Assembly (NCBI GenBank): GCA_014874425.1
Contig: JACWAG010000067.1
Span: 1-19,762, forward strand
Length of the DNA: 19,762 bases
Source: Syntrophaceae bacterium
GTDB taxonomy: Bacteria > Desulfobacterota > Desulfomonilia > Desulfomonilales > Desulfomonilaceae
Direction: 5' to 3'
Shown here: positions 7,880 through 15,208 of the stretch, one piece after another
How positions within the stretch are numbered: position 1 is the first letter of the stretch
How the letters are laid out: each line of letters begins with the position of its first letter
Position numbers and translations under genes: made by a program
Notes under the pieces: generated by a model
Database searches by the model: none
Seen by the model: only the letters and a program-made list of their open reading frames with translations
What the model was told of the DNA's origin: nothing

Positions 7880-8068
7880 GCGGTCGGTAGCTTTTTCTTG
7901 TTTAGTGCGGGACATTTGTTCTTGTGAAAGTATGTCCATGTTAAAATGAGAAAAACTTGCGGACAGGGATCTTGTGAGGTGATTGCGCTGATGAAAGCGC
8001 ATGCAAAGCAATGGCTGTTTCTGTGGTAAGACTGAAGCCAATTCCCCCCTAGTTTCAACCTCTCCGTA

Positions 8069-9121
8069 TTACTGGTTCAACTCTATTTCTACTCTACGAC
8101 TCCCTCGATCATCCTGACCATATGGGCTGGACGCCGCCGAATGACCGGCGGACATGGCCATAACACGAATCCGCGATCTCGGAATACCATACATTGTAGC
8201 GAGAAATTGAGCCACACTCTCAGCGCGTTTACGCTCAATGGCGAGATTCTGTTCAGGCTTACCTCGTCCATCAGAATAACCCTTGAGTGTAACCCTGGAA
8301 TTTGGATTTTGTCGCAGCGCCACAGCAACAGCGTCAAGAGTGGCCCTGTTGGCGGCATTTGTGGTAGGGTCCTTGGACGCTACCGAAGAGCTGTTAAAAT
8401 CGAACAGGATAGGGTTGAACCCGGCCGGAGCGGGCCTCGATGTTCCACCACACGGCTTGACCCAATATTTCAGCATCCACGCGTGCCAACCTGCTGGTGA
8501 GCTAAACTCCGCAACGTTATGGTACTCACCTCTTCCTACCTGAGCAATCCCTTTGAGAAAATAGGTCCCGTCCTGAGAGTTTCCGATTTGGAAGGTGTGT
8601 ATCTCAACATCCGGATTATTCCTACAAATTTGTTCGGCTGTTTTAATGGGGTCCGCCTTGCATGAATCGATACCACCACCAATTAGCAATATAATGCTCT
8701 TGCCGTTCGCTGACGCTATCTCGTCACCAGCGCCGCGCAATCCGGCCGCTATAGCGCTTGTCCCGTAGGATACGGTCTTGGGAAATGAATTTATGAATCT
8801 CTCCGGATCCCAGGGTTGAATAGCCAGAATACTTTCTGTGCTGTTGCAACCCATTCCGACCTTCAACCCGTAATGTCTAAGACCTATGTTAAAAAAACCA
8901 TCTGCAGTCAATGGAATGGCTTTTCCAAAGAAATCCATTTGTCTTAGGAGAATTTGATAGTGATCCTTCTCTTTCATATAACCCGAGGCGTCAAACAGGA
9001 CAAGAATGTTGACGACCTTGCGACAGTCATCACCAAAAGCGCCTCTACCGAAGAGGGTTGAAAAAATGATTAAAGGAAGGATTATGATTAAACGGCCTAG
9101 AAAACGCCGGGCAGCACGCAT
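8069..9121 (-). CDS. Periplasmic vWA-OmpA family protein
   Basis: The 350-residue product has a signal peptide (RAARRFLGR then a hydrophobic stretch; cleavage likely near residue 30). A von Willebrand A-like domain follows at about 36-210, and an OmpA/MotB-like peptidoglycan-binding domain at about 243-350 (ILFDFNSSS, GYSDGRG, NLAIERKRAESV). The OmpA part keeps the Asp and Arg expected to hold diaminopimelate, so the protein probably sits at the cell wall or outer membrane. The vWA metal site is degenerate: DASGYM (44-49) instead of DxSxS, and GGG (148-150) where DGE/DGD is usual. The ATG at 9119-9121 is chosen because AGGAG lies 6 bases ahead; an upstream extension to 9211 has no such site. 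It diverges from the hydrolase gene. Confidence 0.85.
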   Translation of the reverse strand: MRAARRFLGRLIIILPLIIFSTLFGRGAFGDDCRKVVNILVLFDASGYMKEKDHYQILLRQMDFFGKAIPLTADGFFNIGLRHYGLKVGMGCNSTESILAIQPWDPERFINSFPKTVSYGTSAIAAGLRGAGDEIASANGKSIILLIGGGIDSCKADPIKTAEQICRNNPDVEIHTFQIGNSQDGTYFLKGIAQVGRGEYHNVAEFSSPAGWHAWMLKYWVKPCGGTSRPAPAGFNPILFDFNSSSVASKDPTTNAANRATLDAVAVALRQNPNSRVTLKGYSDGRGKPEQNLAIERKRAESVAQFLATMYGIPRSRIRVMAMSAGHSAASSPYGQDDRGSRRVEIELNQ

Positions 9122-9202
9122 TACTCGCTCCTGACAGAGCCTATGGCCGCAAAATAACGACCACTTTCTGATTTGCTTGCAATTAGCAGAGGATGCCCAT
9201 AT

Positions 9203-9232
9203 TGTCAACAATTATGCTGAAATAAGCATAAT
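9203..9232. promoter_or_regulatory. Palindrome and promoter elements between divergent genes
   Basis: ATTATGCT (9211-9218) and AGCATAAT (9225-9232) form a perfect 8-bp inverted repeat with a 6-base spacer, typical in size for a dimeric regulator's operator. It abuts a perfect minus-strand -35 TTGACA (9203-9208) for the vWA-OmpA gene, whose -10 is not clear, and overlaps plus-strand elements TTGTCA (9202-9207) and CATAAT (9227-9232, spacer 19) for the hydrolase. A bound protein could affect both genes. Confidence 0.45.
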
Positions 9233-9279
9233 CTAGAGTTTCAATATCGCGTTTGTTTTTTAAATAATACGAGGATATC

Positions 9280-10413
9280 ATGCTAAACTTTATACTGGAC
9301 GTGATAATGGTTTGCGCTATTGGATGCGTCCTAATATATGTTTTGCCCTCCTTATGGTCCTATCTGGAATCGGCTGAAACAAAACAGGACCGAACTATTT
9401 TTGCATTGACGGACGATGGGTGGCGGATCGCCCTTCACAATTATGCGCCGCTAGGCCCAAAAATCGGTAAACCTGTAATACTTTGTCATGGCATTGCCGG
9501 CAACAGGTTCATATTCGACTTGAACAACGCTCCTTCGCTTGCGGCTTACCTGAGAAGTCAGAATCGGGACGTATGGGTGGCGGAACTCAGAGGGTCAGGC
9601 TGCAGTGGACGCCCGGGACTACTTTTGTCGGACTACCCTCTAAATTGGAATTTTGACGATCACCTTAATTATGATGTGGAGGCGATTATTCGGAACGTGA
9701 TCAATGAAACGGGAACGGACTCCGTCCATTGGGTCGGACACAGCATGGGTGGTATGCTGATAGAAGCCTACATCTCTCGCAAAAAACCATCATGCGTCGC
9801 TTCCGCAGTAGCACTGGGATCTCCAACAGATTTCACGGGAATGAAAACACATCGATTTAGACATGTCGTAAGAATTGAGGCAATGTTAAAAATTATTCCC
9901 TTTAATCCCTTTCAACTATTGATCAAGTGTTTTCTTCCGATTTTAAGATTCGCCCCAAGTCTACTTTCGATGATTGTTTCCCCCGAAAATATTGAATGGT
10001 GGGTTGTTCGCAAGATTTCTGCTATCGGGACTGAATCTGTGTCTTCAAGCGCCTTGTGGTTGGACATGGCGCGATTCCTATCGGGAGACAAGTTCGCAGA
10101 TCCTTCTGGAAAGCCATATTTGGAAGGCATCGAGGAATCAAAGACCCCGCTGCTTGCCATTTCTGGCGCAAAAGATATCATGGCCCCACAAAAGGCTGTT
10201 TTATCGGTTTGTGAAACTAGCGCCGACGATTGCGTCAGGGAAAGTTTAATCTTGGGCAAACAGGCAGGAATGGAGCAGGATTATGGTCATGTGGACCTCT
10301 TGCTGGGCACAAGGGCGCGTGAAGAAGTGTTCCCAATAATAGAACGTTGGTTAGCTCGATGGGATTGCGTCACTTCTCAGGAATGCAAAGGCACTCCGAA
10401 CAGAGACTCCTAA
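9280..10413 (+). CDS. Membrane-anchored alpha/beta hydrolase
   Basis: This 377-residue protein has an N-terminal hydrophobic segment (FILDVIMVCAIGCVLIYVL, 4-22), probably a membrane anchor, and then an alpha/beta-hydrolase fold. Seen are the oxyanion region CHGIAGN (69-75), the nucleophile elbow GHSMGG with Ser155, a likely acid Asp299 in SGAKDIMAP, and His337 in DYGHVDLL, giving a full catalytic triad. A lid-like insertion of about 110 residues (185-290), rich in hydrophobic residues, suggests a lipid or ester substrate, as in lipases of the acid-lipase type; the substrate is not known. GAGG lies 6 bases before the ATG. It is monocistronic, divergent from the vWA-OmpA gene and followed by the promoter of the fab operon. 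Confidence 0.85.
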   Translation: MLNFILDVIMVCAIGCVLIYVLPSLWSYLESAETKQDRTIFALTDDGWRIALHNYAPLGPKIGKPVILCHGIAGNRFIFDLNNAPSLAAYLRSQNRDVWVAELRGSGCSGRPGLLLSDYPLNWNFDDHLNYDVEAIIRNVINETGTDSVHWVGHSMGGMLIEAYISRKKPSCVASAVALGSPTDFTGMKTHRFRHVVRIEAMLKIIPFNPFQLLIKCFLPILRFAPSLLSMIVSPENIEWWVVRKISAIGTESVSSSALWLDMARFLSGDKFADPSGKPYLEGIEESKTPLLAISGAKDIMAPQKAVLSVCETSADDCVRESLILGKQAGMEQDYGHVDLLLGTRAREEVFPIIERWLARWDCVTSQECKGTPNRDS

Positions 10414-10448
10414 AAAGTTTCATGATATTTGTAAATTAGCTTTTTAGC

Positions 10449-10476
10449 TTGACTTATATTAATAAATCTCTATATT
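10449..10476 (+). promoter_or_regulatory. Candidate promoter of the DUF177-rpmF-fab operon
   Basis: TTGACT (10449-10454) is followed after 16 bases by TATATT (10471-10476); each differs from the consensus at one base. Transcription would start near 10483, giving a leader of about 40 bases before the DUF177 ATG. A second TTGACA (10491-10496) has no -10 partner. Confidence 0.55.
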
Positions 10477-10522
10477 TTTACAGTTTGTACTTGACAAAAG
10501 TAATTCAGGCCGTGCCACCAAA

Positions 10523-11068
10523 ATGAAAATTCCGATTGAAGACATATCGCCCGCTGGTTTAGAAATTCAATTCGATGAATCGAAAAATATTTTGGGCGAA
10601 GCGCTTTCAGGCGTAAGTTTACCGCCAGATGTTGTCATTGACCCCAAGATTAGGGGTCATGTGACAATTACGAAAAACATGGAAGAAATATTGATTTCCG
10701 TGGTAGTGGAAGTCAATTTGACCATGAAGTGTTCTAGATGCCTCTGCCAATTCGAGTCTTCAATTCCCATCAACCTCGACCTCACGGCTCGACGGAAGGT
10801 TGGACAAGATGGCGAATATGAGACGGACTCTGAGTTGGATTTCAACGAAGTCCTTATTCATGATGAAGAAATCGACATTGGTGAGTTGATCGTCCAGGAA
10901 ATTTCTCTGGACATTCCGATGAAACCATTGTGTAAAGACGATTGTCTCGGGCTTTGTCCCCAATGCGGCGGCGCCATCGAACCTGATGGTTGCTCCTGTC
11001 CTTCTGGGAACTCGGTGGATCCCCGCTGGAATAAGCTCGTAACACTGAAGTCACGACTTAACAATTGA
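10523..11068 (+). CDS. DUF177 (YceD-like) protein
   Basis: The 181-residue product matches the DUF177/YceD family, which is almost always encoded just upstream of rpmF and has been linked to 23S rRNA accumulation in E. coli and plants. Seen are an N-terminal beta-rich half, a first Cys pair CSRC (70-73), an acidic centre, and a C-terminal Cys cluster CKDDCLGLCPQCG (137-149) followed by CSC (157-159); these look like a zinc-binding site. The C-terminus DPRWNKLVTLKS is the characteristic DPR-x-x-x-L ending. No clear Shine-Dalgarno precedes the ATG, so initiation may be weak or the start may differ slightly. rpmF follows 17 bases later. Confidence 0.9.
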   Translation: MKIPIEDISPAGLEIQFDESKNILGEALSGVSLPPDVVIDPKIRGHVTITKNMEEILISVVVEVNLTMKCSRCLCQFESSIPINLDLTARRKVGQDGEYETDSELDFNEVLIHDEEIDIGELIVQEISLDIPMKPLCKDDCLGLCPQCGGAIEPDGCSCPSGNSVDPRWNKLVTLKSRLNN

Positions 11069-11085
11069 TGTGAGAAGGATTTAAA

Positions 11086-11262
11086 ATGCCAGTCCCCAAG
11101 AAACGGGTGTCCCGTACAAGACGCGATAAAAGGCGAACTCATAAGAAGTTGACGCCGGTAAATCTATCAAAATGCCCGGAATGTTCTCAACCGGTAGCTC
11201 CCCACAGAGTATGTCCGAGTTGCGGGTACTATAAAGACCGGACTGTTCTCAACGTTGACTAG
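11086..11262 (+). CDS. rpmF: 50S ribosomal protein L32
   Basis: A 58-residue protein beginning MPVPKKRVSRTRRDKRR is encoded between DUF177 and fabD. This basic N-terminus is the signature of bacterial L32, a component of the large ribosomal subunit. It is the zinc-ribbon form: Cys30, Cys33, Cys43 and Cys46 are all present (CPEC and CPSC), unlike the Cys-lacking variants used in zinc-starved cells. GAGAAGGA lies 6 bases before the ATG. The stop codon is 18 bases before the fabD ATG, so the two genes are translationally close. Confidence 0.97.
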   Translation: MPVPKKRVSRTRRDKRRTHKKLTPVNLSKCPECSQPVAPHRVCPSCGYYKDRTVLNVD

Positions 11263-11280
11263 CGAGTTTTGACAGAAAGA

Positions 11281-12246
11281 ATGGCCACCGAACCCGTACC
11301 CTCCGGCGACTATTCCATAGCCTTGATGTTTCCTGGACAAGGGTCGCAGTTTCCAGGCATGGCTTTAGATATCGTCCGTGAGAACAGTGATTCGCGCGAG
11401 ACGCTCGCTTTAGCCGACGAAATTCTCGGGTATCCATTGAGCCGCATTATGGAAGACAACATTGGGAATGAGCTTAACCAAACAGTTCATACTCAGCCCG
11501 CCATATTTGTCCATTCCATGCTGGTATGGCGTTTAGTGGAAAAGCAGCCTGGTCTGAAGCCAATAGTTGCGGCAGGGCACTCTCTTGGCGAGTATAGCGC
11601 ATTGTGCGCCGCGGGCGCGCTAACTTTCGAAGACGCTCTAAGACTCGTTAAGGCAAGAGCAGAGGCCATGGACAAAGCTCAACCCGCTAGCTCCTGCGGT
11701 ATGGCGGCTGTTATAGGGGTCCCGGTCGACAGAATTCATGAGATTATCGAATCCGAAAAACGAGACTCGGTCCTCGTCATTGCCAACTACAACTCACCCG
11801 ACCAGTTTGTGATATCCGGAACGCGTGACGCTCTACACCGGGCCACTGAGATCCTGAGCAAGGAAAGGCGGTCACGAGTTGTCAGATTACCGGTTTCGTC
11901 CGCATTTCATACTCGTCTCATGGAGTCCGCACAGGAAAGATTGAAATCCGTACTGGATAAAACTGTTCTCTCTCCCCCAAAGTTCGGCGTAATCGCCAAC
12001 GTCAACGCTGAGCCCTATCCTGATGTCCCGCGGGACATGAAAGCTCTCTTGCTGCAGCAACTAGTGTCTCCCGTTCTCTGGGAATCGTGCGTCAGGAAGA
12101 TGGTTTCTTTAAAGGCGTCACAATTTCTGGAAATTGGTCCAGGAAAAGTTTTGTCCGGTTTGATACGGAGAATTGATCGCACCATCTCAGCCACTTCTCT
12201 TTCGGACACTCAGACAATCAAGGACATCCAAGGAGCGTTTGCATGA
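11281..12246 (+). CDS. fabD: Malonyl-CoA:ACP transacylase
   Basis: FabD moves malonyl groups from CoA to acyl carrier protein, supplying the extender unit of fatty acid synthesis. The 321-residue product shows FPGQGSQFPGM (17-27), the nucleophile elbow GHSLGE with Ser101, Arg126 in KARAEAMD that binds the malonyl carboxylate, catalytic His210 in SSAFHTRLM, and EIGPGKVLSGL near the C-terminus. The start is uncertain: the ATG at 11281 has only a weak AGAAAG ahead, while an in-frame TTG at 11269 adds four residues. It directly follows rpmF and overlaps fabG by 4 bases (ATGA), so fabD and fabG are probably translationally coupled. Confidence 0.95.
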   Translation: MATEPVPSGDYSIALMFPGQGSQFPGMALDIVRENSDSRETLALADEILGYPLSRIMEDNIGNELNQTVHTQPAIFVHSMLVWRLVEKQPGLKPIVAAGHSLGEYSALCAAGALTFEDALRLVKARAEAMDKAQPASSCGMAAVIGVPVDRIHEIIESEKRDSVLVIANYNSPDQFVISGTRDALHRATEILSKERRSRVVRLPVSSAFHTRLMESAQERLKSVLDKTVLSPPKFGVIANVNAEPYPDVPRDMKALLLQQLVSPVLWESCVRKMVSLKASQFLEIGPGKVLSGLIRRIDRTISATSLSDTQTIKDIQGAFA

Positions 12247-13007
12247 GCGGCGTAATTCCGTGGATGAATTTTACAGGCCGGACAGCTTTGGTTACCGGAG
12301 GCGCTCGTGGGCTCGGGCGTCAGATTGCTATTGATTTGGCTATGTGTGGCGCTTTTGTGATAATTAATTACAAGTCAGATGATGACGCTGCCACACAAAC
12401 CATCCGAACAATTGTGGAATTGGGAGGGGACGGGGCCCTGCTCAAATTCGACGTCTCTGATTCCAAACAAGTAGAAAGAAACGTGAATAAGGCTCTTGAG
12501 CAACACAAATCAATAGAAATACTTGTTAACAACGCTGGGATCGCAAGAGATGGGCTCGTGGGACGAATGAAGGACGTAGACTGGAATGATGTTCTGAACA
12601 CAAACCTGACGGGCGCATTCAACATGTGTAGGATGTTGACCAAGAGTATGATTCGGAAGCGCTATGGTAGAATAGTTAATATATCATCTACGGCGGGAGA
12701 ACTGGGAAACGCGGGCCAGGTAAACTATTCAGCCGCAAAAGCGGGTCTGATCGGTTTGACTAAGGCGCTGGCTAGAGAATTAGCCCCTCGGAACATATTG
12801 GTAAACTGCGTGGCTCCCGGGATGATAGCTGGCGGAATGGCAAATCAACTGAACCCGGAACAGCTCGATGCGGTTTTGAAGCATGTTCCATTAGGCAGGC
12901 TAGGGACACCGGAAGATGTAGCGGCGTCCGTTGTGTTTCTTTGCTCAGACATGGCTAATTACATTACTGGTCAAGTTTTTAGAATTAATGGCGGACTATA
13001 TATGTAA
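12243..13007 (+). CDS. fabG: 3-oxoacyl-ACP reductase
   Basis: FabG reduces 3-oxoacyl-ACP to 3-hydroxyacyl-ACP with NADPH, the first reduction of each elongation cycle. It is a classical short-chain dehydrogenase of 254 residues: nucleotide-binding GGARGLG (19-25), NNAG (96-99), catalytic Asn121, Ser149, Tyr162 and Lys166 (YSAAK), and the C-terminal ITGQVFRINGG that packs the tetramer. The N-terminus is about 8 residues longer than typical FabG. GGAG lies 7 bases before the ATG. The loop after APG reads MIAGGMANQL rather than the common IETDM, a mild divergence from E. coli FabG. Its position between fabD and acpP supports a role in the main fatty acid pathway. Confidence 0.94.
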   Translation: MSGVIPWMNFTGRTALVTGGARGLGRQIAIDLAMCGAFVIINYKSDDDAATQTIRTIVELGGDGALLKFDVSDSKQVERNVNKALEQHKSIEILVNNAGIARDGLVGRMKDVDWNDVLNTNLTGAFNMCRMLTKSMIRKRYGRIVNISSTAGELGNAGQVNYSAAKAGLIGLTKALARELAPRNILVNCVAPGMIAGGMANQLNPEQLDAVLKHVPLGRLGTPEDVAASVVFLCSDMANYITGQVFRINGGLYM

Positions 13008-13018
13008 CGCCAAATGTA

Positions 13019-13077
13019 TGAACAGAATCGCGAAATTTATTTCCCCTTTTGTTAGGGACTTTTTTCGCGATCGTTCA
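13019..13077 (+). promoter_or_regulatory. Long hairpin between fabG and acpP
   Basis: The 98-base gap between fabG and acpP holds a nested inverted repeat: TGAAC (13019-13023) with GTTCA (13073-13077), ATCGCGAAA (13027-13035) with TTTCGCGAT (13063-13071), and an inner TCCC (13042-13045) with GGGA (13055-13058). The result is one elongated hairpin ending 28 bases before the acpP start. It has no terminal T-tract, so it is more likely a processing, stability or attenuation element than a simple terminator. Its palindromic TCGCGA ends could instead bind a protein. Confidence 0.55.
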
Positions 13078-13105
13078 TTGTGAAAAAATTTCAAGGAGAT
13101 CCCGT

Positions 13106-13351
13106 ATGGACGATATTGAGAAAAAAATCGTGGACCTTGTCGCTGAAGTACTGGTGGACGTTAACAAAGAAAACATTCGATTAGATTCTAAGATTGTCGA
13201 GGATCTAGGTGCGGAATCTTTGGATATTTACGACATGGTCGCTTTGCTGGAAGATGAATTTGGGATGGAAATCAGCGACGAAGAGGTCGAAAAGATCCGA
13301 ACGGTTCAGGATGTGGCTGATTTTATCAAGGCCAGTCAAAAGAAGTCTTAA
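13106..13351 (+). CDS. acpP: Acyl carrier protein
   Basis: ACP carries the growing acyl chain on a phosphopantetheine attached to a serine. The 81-residue acidic protein has the four-helix ACP pattern: IEKKIVDLVAEVL, the attachment site LGAESLDIYDMVALLEDEF with Ser38, EEVEKI and VQDVADFI. The residue before the serine is Glu rather than the Asp of the common DSL motif. A longer frame begins at 13049, but the ATG at 13106 is chosen: AAGGAG lies ahead with normal spacing and the protein then starts where the family does. It is preceded by the long hairpin at 13019-13077 and followed by a UUCG hairpin, both of which may tune its high output. Confidence 0.96.
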   Translation: MDDIEKKIVDLVAEVLVDVNKENIRLDSKIVEDLGAESLDIYDMVALLEDEFGMEISDEEVEKIRTVQDVADFIKASQKKS

Positions 13352-13356
13352 ATATT

Positions 13357-13374
13357 CTTTTTATTCGTAAAAAG
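13357..13374 (+). promoter_or_regulatory. UUCG-tetraloop hairpin between acpP and fabF
   Basis: CTTTTTA (13357-13363) pairs perfectly with TAAAAAG (13368-13374) around the loop UUCG, a very stable tetraloop class. It begins 5 bases after the acpP stop and ends just before the fabF ribosome binding site GGGAGG. It could protect the acpP 3' end or modulate fabF translation. The A/U-rich stem is weak and no T-tract follows. Confidence 0.5.
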
Positions 13375-13387
13375 TCGGGAGGAACGC

Positions 13388-14626
13388 TTGCGGCGTAGGG
13401 TTGCAATCACTGGAATGGGTTTGGTCACCTGTCTAGGAACAGGTGTTGATGAAAACTGGAATCAGCTCACTGGAGGCCATTCGGGCATTCGCCCAATTAC
13501 CTTGTTTGATCCTAAAAGGTGCCAGACCAGAATTGCAGGGGAAGTTCCGTCAGAATTCGACCCGATGCAATACGTTCTGCTCAAAGAGTTGCGCCGTCTC
13601 GACCGACATCAACAAATAGGTCTGGTTGCTGCCTGTCAGGCGGTTGAAGCCTCTGGGTTCGTCTTCCCTCCCGCTGATCCATATCGTTACGCTGTTATAA
13701 TAGGATCTGGGATCGGTGGCCTTTCGACGATCGAGGCTGGATATGAGGTATTGAGGGAAAAGGGACCAAAAAGGATGCCTCCGATGATGATCCCCATGGC
13801 GGTCATCAACTTGCTGCCCGGATTGATCGCAATGAGATTCGGTCTCAAGGGACCCAATTTCGGGGTTGTGAATGCTTGCGCTTCCAGCGCCTCAGCAATA
13901 GGCGAAGCATACAGACTCATTGCGTCAGGATCAGCGGACATGGCAATCACAGGGGGAGCGGAAGCTGTAGTGGGCGAGTTCGCCATCTCCGCTTTCAATG
14001 CCTTGAGGGCGCTTTCAACCAGGAATGACGAGCCGGCAAAAGCTTCTAGACCGTTCGACCGAGACAGGGACGGTTTTGTACTGGCTGAAGGCGCTGGTAT
14101 GTTGACCCTGGAATCCTTGGAGCATGCAAAAAATCGGGGCGCAAACATTCATGCCGAAATAGTTGGCTATGGCGCCACATCAGACGCCTATCACGTCGTG
14201 ATGCCCGATCCGAATGGAGCCGGCGCCTGCCAGGCAATGCGTTTGGCTATTCAAGACGCAGGCATCGAACCTGAACGGGTTGAATATATAAATGCTCACG
14301 GCACATCCACCGATTTGAATGATAAGACGGAAACCCTTGCCATCAAACGTTCATTCGGGAAGTTTGCCTATAAATTGTCCATCAGTTCAACCAAGTCCAT
14401 GACGGGTCACGCTTTAGGCGCAGCGGGCGCAATAGAGGCGATATTTACCGCTCTGACTTTGGAGCGCGGTATAATACCTGGAACATTAAACCTTGACTCA
14501 CCCGATCCAGAGTGTGATCTTAATTACACGCCCAAGGTGATGGTAAAACGTAGCGTCGAATACGCTATGTCGAACAGCTTCGCATTTGGTGGTCAGAACG
14601 TGTCCCTTTTGTTCAGGAGAACTTAG
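13388..14626 (+). CDS. fabF: 3-oxoacyl-ACP synthase II (beta-ketoacyl-ACP synthase)
   Basis: FabF condenses malonyl-ACP with acyl-ACP to elongate the chain. The 412-residue product has the complete thiolase-fold catalytic triad Cys164 (NACASSASA), His304 (INAHGTSTDLND) and His341 (KSMTGHALGAAG), one residue off the E. coli numbering, plus GSGIGG (106-111) and the C-terminal NSFAFGGQN. Translation starts at a TTG (13388-13390) with GGGAGG 5-6 bases ahead; no ATG is near, and the protein then begins RRRVAITGMGLVT as the family does. It follows acpP by 36 bases including a small hairpin, and is followed by rpiB 4 bases after its stop. Confidence 0.96.
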   Translation: MRRRVAITGMGLVTCLGTGVDENWNQLTGGHSGIRPITLFDPKRCQTRIAGEVPSEFDPMQYVLLKELRRLDRHQQIGLVAACQAVEASGFVFPPADPYRYAVIIGSGIGGLSTIEAGYEVLREKGPKRMPPMMIPMAVINLLPGLIAMRFGLKGPNFGVVNACASSASAIGEAYRLIASGSADMAITGGAEAVVGEFAISAFNALRALSTRNDEPAKASRPFDRDRDGFVLAEGAGMLTLESLEHAKNRGANIHAEIVGYGATSDAYHVVMPDPNGAGACQAMRLAIQDAGIEPERVEYINAHGTSTDLNDKTETLAIKRSFGKFAYKLSISSTKSMTGHALGAAGAIEAIFTALTLERGIIPGTLNLDSPDPECDLNYTPKVMVKRSVEYAMSNSFAFGGQNVSLLFRRT

Positions 14627-14630
14627 TAAA

Positions 14631-15065
14631 ATGGCGAATGTTCTGTTGGGTTCGGATCATGCCGGTTTTTTTTTGAAGGAAATAATTAAGCAAGAACTCG
14701 TCCAAAAAGGGTACGAGGTTATTGATGTAGGTTGTTTCACTGAAACGTCTTGCGACTATCCTGTATTTACCGCTGATCTGTGTAAACAAATTCAGGACGG
14801 CAAGGCCCCGAAAGGGGTTTTGGTATGCGGTACGGGTATTGGAATGTCTATGGCGGCCAACAGAGCAAAGGGTATAAGGGCCGCTTTATGCGCAAACGAA
14901 TATCAGGCGCGTATGAGCAGGGCCCATAATGACTCTAATGTCCTTTGTTTAGGCTCGAGGGTCCTCGGACAAGACCTAGCCCTGTCAATTCTGGAAGTAT
15001 GGCTTAAAACTGAATTCGAGGCGGGGCGTCACATGAGACGAATAGACATCATCGAGTCATTTTGA
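14631..15065 (+). CDS. rpiB: Ribose-5-phosphate isomerase B
   Basis: RpiB interconverts ribose 5-phosphate and ribulose 5-phosphate in the pentose phosphate pathway. The 144-residue protein belongs to the RpiB/LacA family: GSDHAGF (7-13), the catalytic Cys66 in VCGTGIGMSMAANR (65-78), GIRAALC, and ARMSRAHNDSNVLCLGSR with the phosphate-binding residues. A longer frame begins within fabF at 14586, but the ATG at 14631 is 4 bases after the fabF stop and matches the family start; AGGAG lies 11 bases upstream inside the fabF end, suggesting coupled translation. fabF-rpiB-glyA is a common order in Deltaproteobacteria. Confidence 0.95.
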   Translation: MANVLLGSDHAGFFLKEIIKQELVQKGYEVIDVGCFTETSCDYPVFTADLCKQIQDGKAPKGVLVCGTGIGMSMAANRAKGIRAALCANEYQARMSRAHNDSNVLCLGSRVLGQDLALSILEVWLKTEFEAGRHMRRIDIIESF

Positions 15066-15208
15066 TTTTTTCTCATCGTAGACCGGTCAACCATTTTTTC
15101 ATCATTATGAAATCCCAGAAGTCCATAAGAATTGGTGCACATATACAGTTACAGAATTTCCAAAGCGACCGGATACGGCTCCTTTGAGGCTTCAAATAGA
15201 GGAACAAC

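Noticed and set aside
7847..8041. 64-residue open frame on the minus strand upstream of the TPR-like gene
   Set aside because: Starts at a TTG with poor spacing to a G-run, and its end overlaps the good promoter at 7851-7879.
10491..10496. Perfect -35 hexamer TTGACA ahead of the DUF177 gene
   Set aside because: No -10 element lies 15-19 bases downstream; the pair at 10449-10476 is better.
13687..14148. 153-residue open frame on the minus strand
   Set aside because: Antisense to fabF with no start signal or domain; an artefact of codon bias.
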